Source of the DNA: an uncultured Merdimonas sp.
GTDB lineage: Bacteria > Bacillota > Clostridia > Lachnospirales > Lachnospiraceae
Direction of reading: 5' to 3'
NCBI GenBank assembly: GCA_944383645.1
Contig: CALWQJ010000002.1
Location: 1 to 53,193, forward strand
Length of the DNA stretch: 53,193 nt
In this document: positions 16,426 to 24,429 of the stretch, in pieces
How the letters are laid out: every line of letters begins with the position of its first letter
Position numbering within the stretch: position 1 is the first letter of the stretch
The notes under the pieces: generated by a model
Database searches by the model: none
The model's input: only the letters and a program-made list of their open reading frames with translations
Told to the model about the DNA's origin: nothing
Made by a program: the position numbers and the translations under genes

Positions 16426-18876
16426 ATGGTTAGAATTGGAATGTTTTTAGGAGACCGCTATGAGATTCTGGAGAAGATAGGAACCGGAGGCATGGCGGAG
16501 GTCTTCAAGGGCAAGGATCACAAGCTGAACCGCTTTGTGGCCGTGAAGGTGCTCAAGGACGAATTTGCGGAGGATAAGAATTTTGTCCGCAAGTTCAAGG
16601 AAGAGGCGCAGGCCGCCGCAGCCCTGGCCCACCCGAATATCGTGAACGTCTACGACGTGGGCGACGAGATGAACATCAACTACATTGTCATGGAGCTGGT
16701 GGAAGGCATCACGCTGAAGACCTATATCGAGAAAAAGGGCAGGCTGACGGTCAAGGAGGCGACCAGCATCGCTATCCAGGTGGCCTCCGGTCTGGAGGTG
16801 GCGCACAACAACCGTATTGTGCACCGGGACATCAAGCCCCAGAATATTATTATTTCCCGGGAAGGGAAAGTGAAGGTGACGGACTTTGGAATCGCGAAAT
16901 CCGTTTCCTCCAACACGAATACCGCGGATACGATGGGATCCGTCCACTATACGTCCCCGGAGCAGGCCAGGGGCGGCTACAGCGACGCCAAGAGCGATAT
17001 CTATTCCCTGGGCATCGTGATGTATGAGATGGTGACGGGACGGGTGCCCTTCGACGGGGAGACCACTGTGGTGGTGGCGGTGAAGCATCTGCAGGAGGAT
17101 ATCGTATCGCCCCGCGTCTATGCTTCCGACGTACCGGTCAGCCTGGAGCATATTATTCTGAAATGTACGGAGAAGAGTCCGGACCGCCGTTACCAGAACG
17201 TAACGGAGCTGATCGCGGATCTGAAGCAGTCTCTGCTGACTCCGGACGTGAATTTTGTGAAGGAGATCGTTCCGGACGGGGCCAAGACGGTGGCTATTAC
17301 CCGGGATGAGATCTCGAAGATCAAAAAAGAGACGGGAAGAATTCCCCAGACAGAGGATGACGCCGAGTCCCGTTACGCGTACCTGGACCGCCTGAATGAG
17401 GAGGACGGGGAAGACGATGACGAAGCTTATGATGACGACGAGGACTATGACGACGGCGATTACGACGATGAGGATTACGACGAGGCGGAGGACGATGAGG
17501 AGGATGAGGACGACGACGATGACGGCGGAATCCTGGATCCGAAGCTGGAGAAAATCATGATGATCGGCGGCCTTGCCGCCGCAGTCATCATTGTCATCAT
17601 TGTGATTGTGATCCTCGTTCAGGTCTTCGGCGGAGGCGGTTCAAAGAAGAATAACGATGACCAGAACATTCCGGAGATTGAGGATGTGGTAGAGGAGAAG
17701 GCAGAGGTGCCGAATCTTCTCGGAAAGAGCTATTCTGAGGCGAAGGAAGAGCTGAACGGCATGAACCTGGGCATTAAGCTGGGAGAGACCCGCGCCTCCG
17801 ACGAGTATGATCCGGGCCAGATTATTTCCCAGAGCATTGAAGCGGGAACAGAAGTGGATGCCAATACGACAATCGTGGTAGACATCTGCGGCGACGGCTC
17901 CCAGGCAGAGGTGCCGGATCTGGAGGGAAAGACCCAGACCCAGGCGGAGAATGCTCTGACAGCCCTGGGCCTCAGCGTGGATATTACGGAGAAATTCAGC
18001 GATACCGTAGATAAAGGTTATGTCATTTCCACCTCGCCCAAGGCTGGCAGCAAGGTGGATAAGGGCGGCGTCGTCCAGGTCGTGGTGAGCAAGGGAAGTG
18101 AAGCGGATGCTATGGTAGAAGTCCCGACCCTGACGAACCGCGATGAGGCGACGGCCAAGCAGCTTTTAAGCTCCGCAGGCCTGGCTTCCGGAAGCGTGAC
18201 GCAGGAGTTCAGTAATACGGTAGAATCGGGCAGGATTATTTCCCAGAATCCGAATGCCGGCACAAAGGTGGAAAAGGGCACGAAGGTCAGCTATGTGGTC
18301 AGCAAGGGTGCGGAGGATGTTTATATCGGCAGAGACGCCAGCCCGGGCAACAGTGAGCAGGCTGTTAAGAGTTATCTGGAAGGAAAGGGCCTGGCTGTTA
18401 ATATTATCAGAGAGAATAATGATAATTACGATAAAGGAATTGTCTTTAATGTGCAGCCGGGCAATGGAAGTACAGTAAAACCTGGAAGTACAGTAAATGT
18501 TTATGTGAGTGATGGCCCTAAGCCTGTTGAAACAGTATCTATTCCGAATGTGATGGGAGCAAATGAATCAGATGCAAAGAAAAAACTTTCGGATGCAGGT
18601 TTTGGCGTTAGTGTGAATACGGCCTATAGTTCTGCTTCTGACAAAGGAAAAGTGATAGCGCAGGATACAGGGTCTGCAAAACCAGGAAGCTTAGTGAAAA
18701 TTACGATAAGTTTGGGACAGAATCCAGACACATGTACGCATACGCCAGATGCAAACGGCACTTGCACAATATGTGGTAAAACCGGATTAACTCCTACTGA
18801 ACCGACCACCCCAACCGAACCCACCAACCCCTCTGAGGGCGGCGGCACTGACACGCAGACGCCTGCGGCTCAGTAG
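16426..18876 (+). CDS. prkC: PASTA-domain Ser/Thr protein kinase (PrkC/Stk family)
   Basis: 816 residues. Cytoplasmic kinase domain (about 10-275) with the glycine loop IGTGGMAEV, VAVKVL lysine, HRDIKPQN near 132 and DFG near 152. Next is a very acidic linker (about 325-366; 34 of 42 residues are Asp or Glu), one membrane helix (about 379-402), then five extracellular PASTA repeats (about 427-764), which bind muropeptides in this family. The tail holds a Cys-His patch (CTHTPDANGTCTICGKT) and a Thr/Pro-rich end (TPTEPTTPTEP). AGGTG lies 6 nt before the ATG. Codon use from about 18300 on is clearly more AT-rich than in the rest, suggesting that the last two PASTA repeats and tail have a separate history. 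Confidence 0.93.
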   Translation: MVRIGMFLGDRYEILEKIGTGGMAEVFKGKDHKLNRFVAVKVLKDEFAEDKNFVRKFKEEAQAAAALAHPNIVNVYDVGDEMNINYIVMELVEGITLKTYIEKKGRLTVKEATSIAIQVASGLEVAHNNRIVHRDIKPQNIIISREGKVKVTDFGIAKSVSSNTNTADTMGSVHYTSPEQARGGYSDAKSDIYSLGIVMYEMVTGRVPFDGETTVVVAVKHLQEDIVSPRVYASDVPVSLEHIILKCTEKSPDRRYQNVTELIADLKQSLLTPDVNFVKEIVPDGAKTVAITRDEISKIKKETGRIPQTEDDAESRYAYLDRLNEEDGEDDDEAYDDDEDYDDGDYDDEDYDEAEDDEEDEDDDDDGGILDPKLEKIMMIGGLAAAVIIVIIVIVILVQVFGGGGSKKNNDDQNIPEIEDVVEEKAEVPNLLGKSYSEAKEELNGMNLGIKLGETRASDEYDPGQIISQSIEAGTEVDANTTIVVDICGDGSQAEVPDLEGKTQTQAENALTALGLSVDITEKFSDTVDKGYVISTSPKAGSKVDKGGVVQVVVSKGSEADAMVEVPTLTNRDEATAKQLLSSAGLASGSVTQEFSNTVESGRIISQNPNAGTKVEKGTKVSYVVSKGAEDVYIGRDASPGNSEQAVKSYLEGKGLAVNIIRENNDNYDKGIVFNVQPGNGSTVKPGSTVNVYVSDGPKPVETVSIPNVMGANESDAKKKLSDAGFGVSVNTAYSSASDKGKVIAQDTGSAKPGSLVKITISLGQNPDTCTHTPDANGTCTICGKTGLTPTEPTTPTEPTNPSEGGGTDTQTPAAQ

Positions 18877-18893
18877 GAAAAGCAGGCTTATCC

Positions 18894-19775
18894 ATGCAGG
18901 GGAAAATTATAAAAGGTATCGCCGGATTCTACTACGTACATGTGGGAGAATCCGGCGTCTATGAATGCAAGGCAAAGGGAAGTTTCCGCAATCAGAAGGT
19001 TAAGCCCCTGGTGGGGGACAATGTCCGGATGACGGTCCTGGATGAAAAGGATAAGGAAGGGAACATCGAAGAAATTCTTCCCAGAAAAAACGAGTTGATC
19101 CGCCCGGCGGTGGCCAATGTGGACCAGGCGCTGGTGATTTTCGCGGCGGCAAAGCCGAAGCCCAATTTCAATCTTCTGGACAGGTTTCTGATTCTGATGC
19201 AGTACCAGCAGGTCCCGGCGGTCGTCTGCTTTAACAAGCAGGACCTGGCGGCGGAGCAGGAGCTGGAGGTTCTGAAGGACACCTACATAAGCGCAGGCTA
19301 TGAGGTGCGGTTCACCAGCGCGGCCACCAGGGAGGGCGTGGAGGAGATCCGCAGCCTGCTGAAGGGGCGGACCACGACGGTGGCCGGGCCTTCCGGCGTG
19401 GGAAAATCCTCCCTGATTAACCTGCTGTCTCCAGAGGCGTCCATGGAAACCGGAGATATCAGCAGAAAGATTGAGCGGGGACGCCATACGACCCGGCACT
19501 CAGAGCTTTTCGCTCTGGATGAGGACAGCTACATCTGCGACACGCCGGGATTTAGCTCCATTTACCTGCCGGAAAGCATGGAGAAGGAGGAGCTGGGACG
19601 GTATTTCCCGGAGTTTCGGGAATACGAGGAGAGCTGCCGGTTCCAGGGCTGCGCCCATATCCACGAGCCGGACTGTGCGGTAAAGGAAGCTCTTGCGGAG
19701 GGCAGAATCAGCCCTATCCGTTATGAGAATTATACATTGCTTTATAACGAGCTGAAGGACAAGAGGAGGTATTGA
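18894..19775 (+). CDS. rsgA: Ribosome small subunit-dependent GTPase RsgA
   Basis: 293 residues, circularly permuted GTPase that checks late 30S assembly. N-terminal OB fold, then NKQD (G4) near residue 114, Walker A GPSGVGKSS near 164, DTPGF (G3) near 217, and a C-terminal zinc knuckle (CRFQGCAHIHEPDC near 247). This order is the cpGTPase signature. The start lies 17 nt after prkC. In Bacillus the same kinase-rsgA-rpe-thiN order occurs, and PrkC is reported to phosphorylate the homologue. Confidence 0.95.
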   Translation: MQGKIIKGIAGFYYVHVGESGVYECKAKGSFRNQKVKPLVGDNVRMTVLDEKDKEGNIEEILPRKNELIRPAVANVDQALVIFAAAKPKPNFNLLDRFLILMQYQQVPAVVCFNKQDLAAEQELEVLKDTYISAGYEVRFTSAATREGVEEIRSLLKGRTTTVAGPSGVGKSSLINLLSPEASMETGDISRKIERGRHTTRHSELFALDEDSYICDTPGFSSIYLPESMEKEELGRYFPEFREYEESCRFQGCAHIHEPDCAVKEALAEGRISPIRYENYTLLYNELKDKRRY

Positions 19776-19778
19776 CAC

Positions 19779-20435
19779 ATGAACAAGCTGGCGCCGTCGA
19801 TTCTTGCGGCAGATTTCGCCGCTTTGGGCGAGGACGTGAAAAAGGTGGAGAACGCGGGAGCGCAGTATCTTCACATCGATGTGATGGACGGAGCGTTTGT
19901 GCCCAGTCTGTCTCTGGGCTTTCCGGTGATTGAGTCCATCCGGAGAAATTCCATTATGGTATTTGACGTGCATCTGATGATCTGCGATCCGGACCGTTAT
20001 ATTCAGGCCTTTGCCGATGCGGGAGCGGACATTATCACCGTGCACGCGGAGGCCTGCACCCATCTGAACCGTACGGTTGCGGCTATCAAGGAGGCTGGCG
20101 TGAAGGCTGGCGTCGCCCTGAACCCGGCCACTCCGCTTTCGGCTCTGGAGTATATTCTGGATGATCTGGATCTGGCGCTTCTGATGACGGTGAACCCGGG
20201 CTTCGGCGGGCAGAAGTATATCGAGAGCTGTACCCGCAAGATCCAGGAGCTTCGCCGGATGATTGAGGAGCGGGGACTGGAGACGGATCTCGAGGTAGAC
20301 GGAGGAATCAAGCTGAACAACGTGCAGAAGGTGCTGGACGCCGGAGCAAACGTCATCGTAGCCGGTTCCGCCATCTTCTCCGGCGACGCGCAAAAGAATG
20401 TGGAGGACTTCCTGAAGATACTGGATGCAAAATAA
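19779..20435 (+). CDS. rpe: Ribulose-phosphate 3-epimerase
   Basis: 218 residues, TIM barrel that interconverts ribulose 5-phosphate and xylulose 5-phosphate. Seen: LAPSILAADFA start, HIDVMDGAFVP with metal His and Asp, DVHLMI, MTVNPGFGGQ and VDGGI phosphate loop. AGGAGG lies 9 nt before the ATG. It is 3 nt after rsgA. Confidence 0.95.
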   Translation: MNKLAPSILAADFAALGEDVKKVENAGAQYLHIDVMDGAFVPSLSLGFPVIESIRRNSIMVFDVHLMICDPDRYIQAFADAGADIITVHAEACTHLNRTVAAIKEAGVKAGVALNPATPLSALEYILDDLDLALLMTVNPGFGGQKYIESCTRKIQELRRMIEERGLETDLEVDGGIKLNNVQKVLDAGANVIVAGSAIFSGDAQKNVEDFLKILDAK

Positions 20436-20460
20436 TTCGGATGCGGGACGAGACAGAAAA

Positions 20461-21114
20461 ATGAGAACATTGATTGTAAGCGGGGGCAGAATCGAGGGCG
20501 GTTTTGCCCTGTCCTTTTTGAAAAAAGAAGCATTTGACCGGATCATAGGCGTGGACAACGGCCTGCGCTTCCTGTTTGACAGTGGGATCACGCCGACCCA
20601 TGTGGTGGGAGATTTCGACACAGCCGCGCCGGAGCTGGTGGATTATTACCGGAGCCAGAAGGGCATCGAGCTTCGGACCTTCAATCCGGTCAAGGATTCC
20701 ACAGATACGCAGATTGCCATCGAGCTGGCCCTGGAGCTTGGGAGTACGGAGATCGTGATCCTGGGCGGCACCGGGAGCCGGATCGATCATGTGCTGGGAA
20801 ATATCCAGAGCATGATGCTGGCGAAGCAGAAGGGCGTGCTCTGCGAGCTTCTGGACGAGCATAACCGGATCCGTCTGATAGACGGGGAGACGGTGATTGC
20901 GAAGGAGGAACAGTACGGGAACTATGTCTCCCTCATTCCCCTGACCACAGAGGTGACCGGAGTGACGCTGACCGGGTTTAAATATCCGCTGCGGGATCAT
21001 ACCTTTACCAGCACGGGAAGCGCGGGCCTTGGCGTCAGCAATGAGATTCTGGCGGAGGAGGGAAGGATTCAGATGAAGACGGGAGTCTTTATTCTGATTG
21101 AGTCACGGGACTGA
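20461..21114 (+). CDS. thiN: Thiamine diphosphokinase
   Basis: 217 residues. It makes thiamine diphosphate from thiamine and ATP. Family marks: GVDNGLRFL, THVVGDFDT near residue 50, DSTDTQIAIELA near 75, LGGTGSRIDHVLGN near 102, and the C-terminal thiamine-binding beta domain. The ATG at 20461 is preferred over an in-frame ATG at 20425 that lies inside rpe and has no ribosome binding site. It closes the prpC-prkC-rsgA-rpe-thiN block and its stop is inside the terminator hairpin. Confidence 0.9.
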   Translation: MRTLIVSGGRIEGGFALSFLKKEAFDRIIGVDNGLRFLFDSGITPTHVVGDFDTAAPELVDYYRSQKGIELRTFNPVKDSTDTQIAIELALELGSTEIVILGGTGSRIDHVLGNIQSMMLAKQKGVLCELLDEHNRIRLIDGETVIAKEEQYGNYVSLIPLTTEVTGVTLTGFKYPLRDHTFTSTGSAGLGVSNEILAEEGRIQMKTGVFILIESRD

Positions 21115-21139
21115 GCCTGGTTTACCGGGCTCTTTTTTT
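21113..21139 (+). terminator. Intrinsic terminator after thiN
   Basis: GAGCCTGG / CCGGGCTC (one G-T pair) around TTTA, then seven T. The stem begins within the thiN stop codon. It ends the long housekeeping transcript and leaves only 16 nt before the next start codon. Confidence 0.88.
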
Positions 21140-21155
21140 GTGCTAGAATTGTGCT

Positions 21156-23552
21156 ATGGACGAAATGAGAACAGAGATCCGGATCTCCGTGCGCGCGCTG
21201 GTGGAATTTATCCTGCGGGAGGGAGATCTGGACAGCAGAACGACGGGAAAGACAGACCTTCTGGCCATGCAGGCAGGGGGCCGTCTTCACAGAAAAATAC
21301 AGAGGCGGATGGGAGCAGGCTATCAGGCGGAGGTCCCTTTGAAGACCCGTGTCTCCATGGGAGAATTTGACTGCGTGGTGGAGGGCCGCGCGGACGGGAT
21401 TTTCGCGGAGGACGGCCTGGTCTACATCGACGAGATCAAGGGCGTGTACCGGGATCTGAATCTCATCGGGCAGCCGGTGGGCGTGCATCTGGCCCAGGCT
21501 CTCTGCTACGCCTGTATCTACGCGGAGCGGGAGGAGCTGCCGGAGATCGGCGTGCAGCTCACCTACGGAAATCTGGAGACGGAGGAGCTGAAGTATTTCC
21601 GGGAGACCAGGACGCGGGAGGAGCTGCGGGAATGGTTCTTCGGGCTGATGAAGGAGTATGAGAAATGGGCCGGCTTCCAGTATGAATGGAAGAAGCTTCG
21701 AAAAGCCAGCATTCAGCCCCTGGAATTCCCTTTTCCCTACCGGGAAGGCCAGCGGGAGCTGGCAGCGGGGGTCTACCGGACGATTGCCCGGAAGAAGCGG
21801 CTGTTCATCCAGGCCCCCACAGGAGTCGGCAAGACGATTTCCACGGTGTTTCCGGCGGTGAAGGCCGTGGGTGAAGATCTGGGGGACCGGATCTTTTACC
21901 TGACGGCGAAGACGGTGACGCGCACGGTGGCGGAGGAGGCCTTCCGGGTCCTGCGGGGGAAGGGGCTGCGCATGAAGACAGTGACCCTGACGGCGAAGGA
22001 AAAGCTCTGCGTCTGCGAGGAGGTGCAGTGCAATCCGGATAGCTGTCCCTACGCGAAGGGACATTTTGACCGGGTAAACGGGGCGGTCTATGAGCTTCTG
22101 ACAGAAGGGCCGGATGAGCTTGGCAGAGAGGTTCTGCTGGCCCAGGCCCATAAGCACCGGGTCTGCCCCTTTGAGCTGAGCCTGGATACGGCCTCCTGGA
22201 CGGACGCGGTCATCTGTGATTACAACTATGTCTTCGACCCCAATGTGCGGCTGAAGCGCTTTTTCGCGGAAGGGACAAGGGGAGAATACCTGTTTCTCAT
22301 CGACGAGGCCCACAATCTGGTGGAGCGGGGACGGGAGATGTTCAGCGCCTCTCTGTGCAAGGAGGATTTCCTGGAGCTGAAGCGGAAGCTGAAAGGGCGG
22401 TACAAAAAGGCGGAGCGCTGTCTGGAGCGCTGCAATAAATATCTGCTGGGCCTGAAAAAGGAATGCGAGACGTACCAGCTTCACGAGGATGTGGGCGCCT
22501 TTGCGCTTCAGCTTTTATCCCTGTCCACGGAGCTTGACCGGATCCGCGAGGAGGGAGCGGCGGAGCCGGAGCTTTTAAAGGAGATCCTGGACTTCTGGTT
22601 CCAGGTGCGGGATTTTCTGAATACGGTGGACCGTCTGGATGAAAATTACGTGATTTACAGCGAGCTCGGGGAGGACGGCCGTTTCCGCCTGAAGCTTTAC
22701 TGCGTGGAGACGGCGAAGAACCTGCGGGAGTGTCTGGACAAGGGGAACGCGGCCGTCTTCTTCTCGGCGACCCTGCTTCCGATGCCCTATTACAAGCATC
22801 TGCTGGGAGACGGGGAGGATTATGCGGTCTACGCCCGCTCGCCTTTCGCGGCGGAGAACCGCCTGCTCCTGCTCGGGCAGGACGTGAGCAGCCGCTATAC
22901 CCGGAGAAATCAGACGGAATACGGGCGGATCGCGGCCTGGCTGGCGTCGATGGCGGAAGGAAGAAGGGGAAATTATCTGGCATTCTTCCCCTCGTACCGC
23001 ATGATGGGAGAGGTCTTTGACATATTTGAAGAGCGGTATGGGAAAAGGGTGGACTGTGTGATCCAGCGCTCCGGCATGCGGGAGGAAGAGCGGGAAGCCT
23101 TCCTCAGGCAGTTTGAGCAGGACGGGACGGCCGGACAGCCGGAAGGCTCCGGCCGGGAGAAAAGCCTGCTGGGCTTCTGCGTGCTGGGAGGGATTTTCTC
23201 GGAAGGGATTGATCTGAAGCGGGAGGCCCTGATCGGCGCGGCTGTGGTGGGCACCGGGCTGCCGCAGGTCTGCCATGAGCGGGAGATCCTGCGCCGGTTT
23301 TATGAGGAGCGGGGCATGGACGGCTTCGCCTACGCTTACCGCTATCCGGGCATGAACAAGGTGCTGCAGGCCGCGGGCCGGGTCATCCGCACGGACGAGG
23401 ACAGGGGCGTGATTCTGCTGCTGGACGACCGCTTCCTAAGCGGCGAATACCGGAGGCTGTTCCCGCTGGAATGGGAAGGCGTCCAGGCGTGCCGGCTTGG
23501 GGACGCGGGCGGAAGGATTGAAAGCTTCTGGGAGGGCGCCGGGCAGGTTTAG
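21156..23552 (+). CDS. PD-(D/E)XK nuclease fused to DinG/XPD-type helicase
   Basis: 798 residues. N-terminal nuclease-like part (about 1-160) with Asp80 in GRADG and Glu93-x-Lys95 in DEIK, the PD-(D/E)XK pattern seen in Cas4-like nucleases. Then a superfamily 2 helicase: Walker A PTGVGKT near residue 220, an iron-sulfur-type Cys cluster (CVCEEVQCNPDSC near 284-296), DEAH near 383, and C-terminal helicase motifs (FFSATL, GRVIRTDED). The Fe-S cysteines place it in the XPD/DinG group, acting on DNA repair or replication intermediates. No Shine-Dalgarno is visible before the ATG, which lies just 16 nt after a terminator. It overlaps the convergent LysR gene by 4 nt. Confidence 0.88.
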   Translation: MDEMRTEIRISVRALVEFILREGDLDSRTTGKTDLLAMQAGGRLHRKIQRRMGAGYQAEVPLKTRVSMGEFDCVVEGRADGIFAEDGLVYIDEIKGVYRDLNLIGQPVGVHLAQALCYACIYAEREELPEIGVQLTYGNLETEELKYFRETRTREELREWFFGLMKEYEKWAGFQYEWKKLRKASIQPLEFPFPYREGQRELAAGVYRTIARKKRLFIQAPTGVGKTISTVFPAVKAVGEDLGDRIFYLTAKTVTRTVAEEAFRVLRGKGLRMKTVTLTAKEKLCVCEEVQCNPDSCPYAKGHFDRVNGAVYELLTEGPDELGREVLLAQAHKHRVCPFELSLDTASWTDAVICDYNYVFDPNVRLKRFFAEGTRGEYLFLIDEAHNLVERGREMFSASLCKEDFLELKRKLKGRYKKAERCLERCNKYLLGLKKECETYQLHEDVGAFALQLLSLSTELDRIREEGAAEPELLKEILDFWFQVRDFLNTVDRLDENYVIYSELGEDGRFRLKLYCVETAKNLRECLDKGNAAVFFSATLLPMPYYKHLLGDGEDYAVYARSPFAAENRLLLLGQDVSSRYTRRNQTEYGRIAAWLASMAEGRRGNYLAFFPSYRMMGEVFDIFEERYGKRVDCVIQRSGMREEEREAFLRQFEQDGTAGQPEGSGREKSLLGFCVLGGIFSEGIDLKREALIGAAVVGTGLPQVCHEREILRRFYEERGMDGFAYAYRYPGMNKVLQAAGRVIRTDEDRGVILLLDDRFLSGEYRRLFPLEWEGVQACRLGDAGGRIESFWEGAGQV

Positions 23553-24427
23553 GAGAAATATTCCATAAACTTTCTGGCGGCCGGACTTAAGGGCAGCTGC
23601 TCGCTGTGGACGATCATCAGCTGCCTGGGCGGCAGATCCTCCGCCAGCGTAAGCTGGAACAGATCCGGAGAGGTGCCGGGCAGGCAGTAATCCGGGACGA
23701 AGGCGATGCCAAGGCCGATGGAGGCCAGATCGAGCAGCAGATCATTGCTGCTCAGCTCGATCTCGGGCACCAGATCCAGCTGGTGCTGCTGGAAGAGATT
23801 GTGCAGATACTCGCTGGTGGTGCTCTGCCGGGTGAGCATGAGTATCGGGTAATTCAGAAGCTCCCGGAAGGAAAGCTTCTGGTTTTCCAGGTCAAAATAG
23901 TGCCGGTTGGCGATGAAGACATCCTGAAAGCTCCGGATTTTTTTCAGGTGACCGGAATTGCCCAGCCGGGAATTCGGATAATTGGTGAAAATGAGATCCA
24001 CCTGCCCGTTTTCCAGCAGATCTACGCAGCCGATGGAGGTCTGGTTCGTGACCTTGATATGGATGCCCGGAAATTCCTTGTGGAAACGGCTCAGGTAGGG
24101 CACCAGAAAATAGCGGCAGATGGTGTCGCTGGCCCCGATCCGCAGCTGGCCGCCGCCTAAGGACCCAGTTTCCATGAGCTGGTTTTCCCCCCGCTGAATC
24201 AGATGAATGGCAGGCTCAATATGGCGCAGCAGGATTTCCCCCTCGGGAGTCAGCTGCACCTTTTTTGTGCTGCGGATAAAGAGGTTCTGGTTCAGCTTTT
24301 TCTCCAGCACCTTGATGGACTGGCTCACCGCCGACTGGGAGATGAACAGCTGCTTGGAGGCCTCTGAAAAGCTCAAAGAGACGGCCACATGGTAGAAGAC
24401 CTTATAAAGCTCGTAGTTGATATCCAT
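23549..24427 (-). CDS. LysR family transcriptional regulator
   Basis: 292 residues. N-terminal winged helix-turn-helix (about 1-60, FSEASKQLFISQSAVSQSIK) and a periplasmic-binding-like effector domain (about 90-290) typical of LysR proteins. The ATG lies 2 nt after the stop of the upstream membrane protein gene, so it is translationally coupled to it. LysR genes usually face their target across a shared promoter; here it is instead the second gene of an operon with a membrane protein. Effector unknown. Confidence 0.9.
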   Translation of the reverse strand: MDINYELYKVFYHVAVSLSFSEASKQLFISQSAVSQSIKVLEKKLNQNLFIRSTKKVQLTPEGEILLRHIEPAIHLIQRGENQLMETGSLGGGQLRIGASDTICRYFLVPYLSRFHKEFPGIHIKVTNQTSIGCVDLLENGQVDLIFTNYPNSRLGNSGHLKKIRSFQDVFIANRHYFDLENQKLSFRELLNYPILMLTRQSTTSEYLHNLFQQHQLDLVPEIELSSNDLLLDLASIGLGIAFVPDYCLPGTSPDLFQLTLAEDLPPRQLMIVHSEQLPLSPAARKFMEYFS

Positions 24428-24429
24428 AA

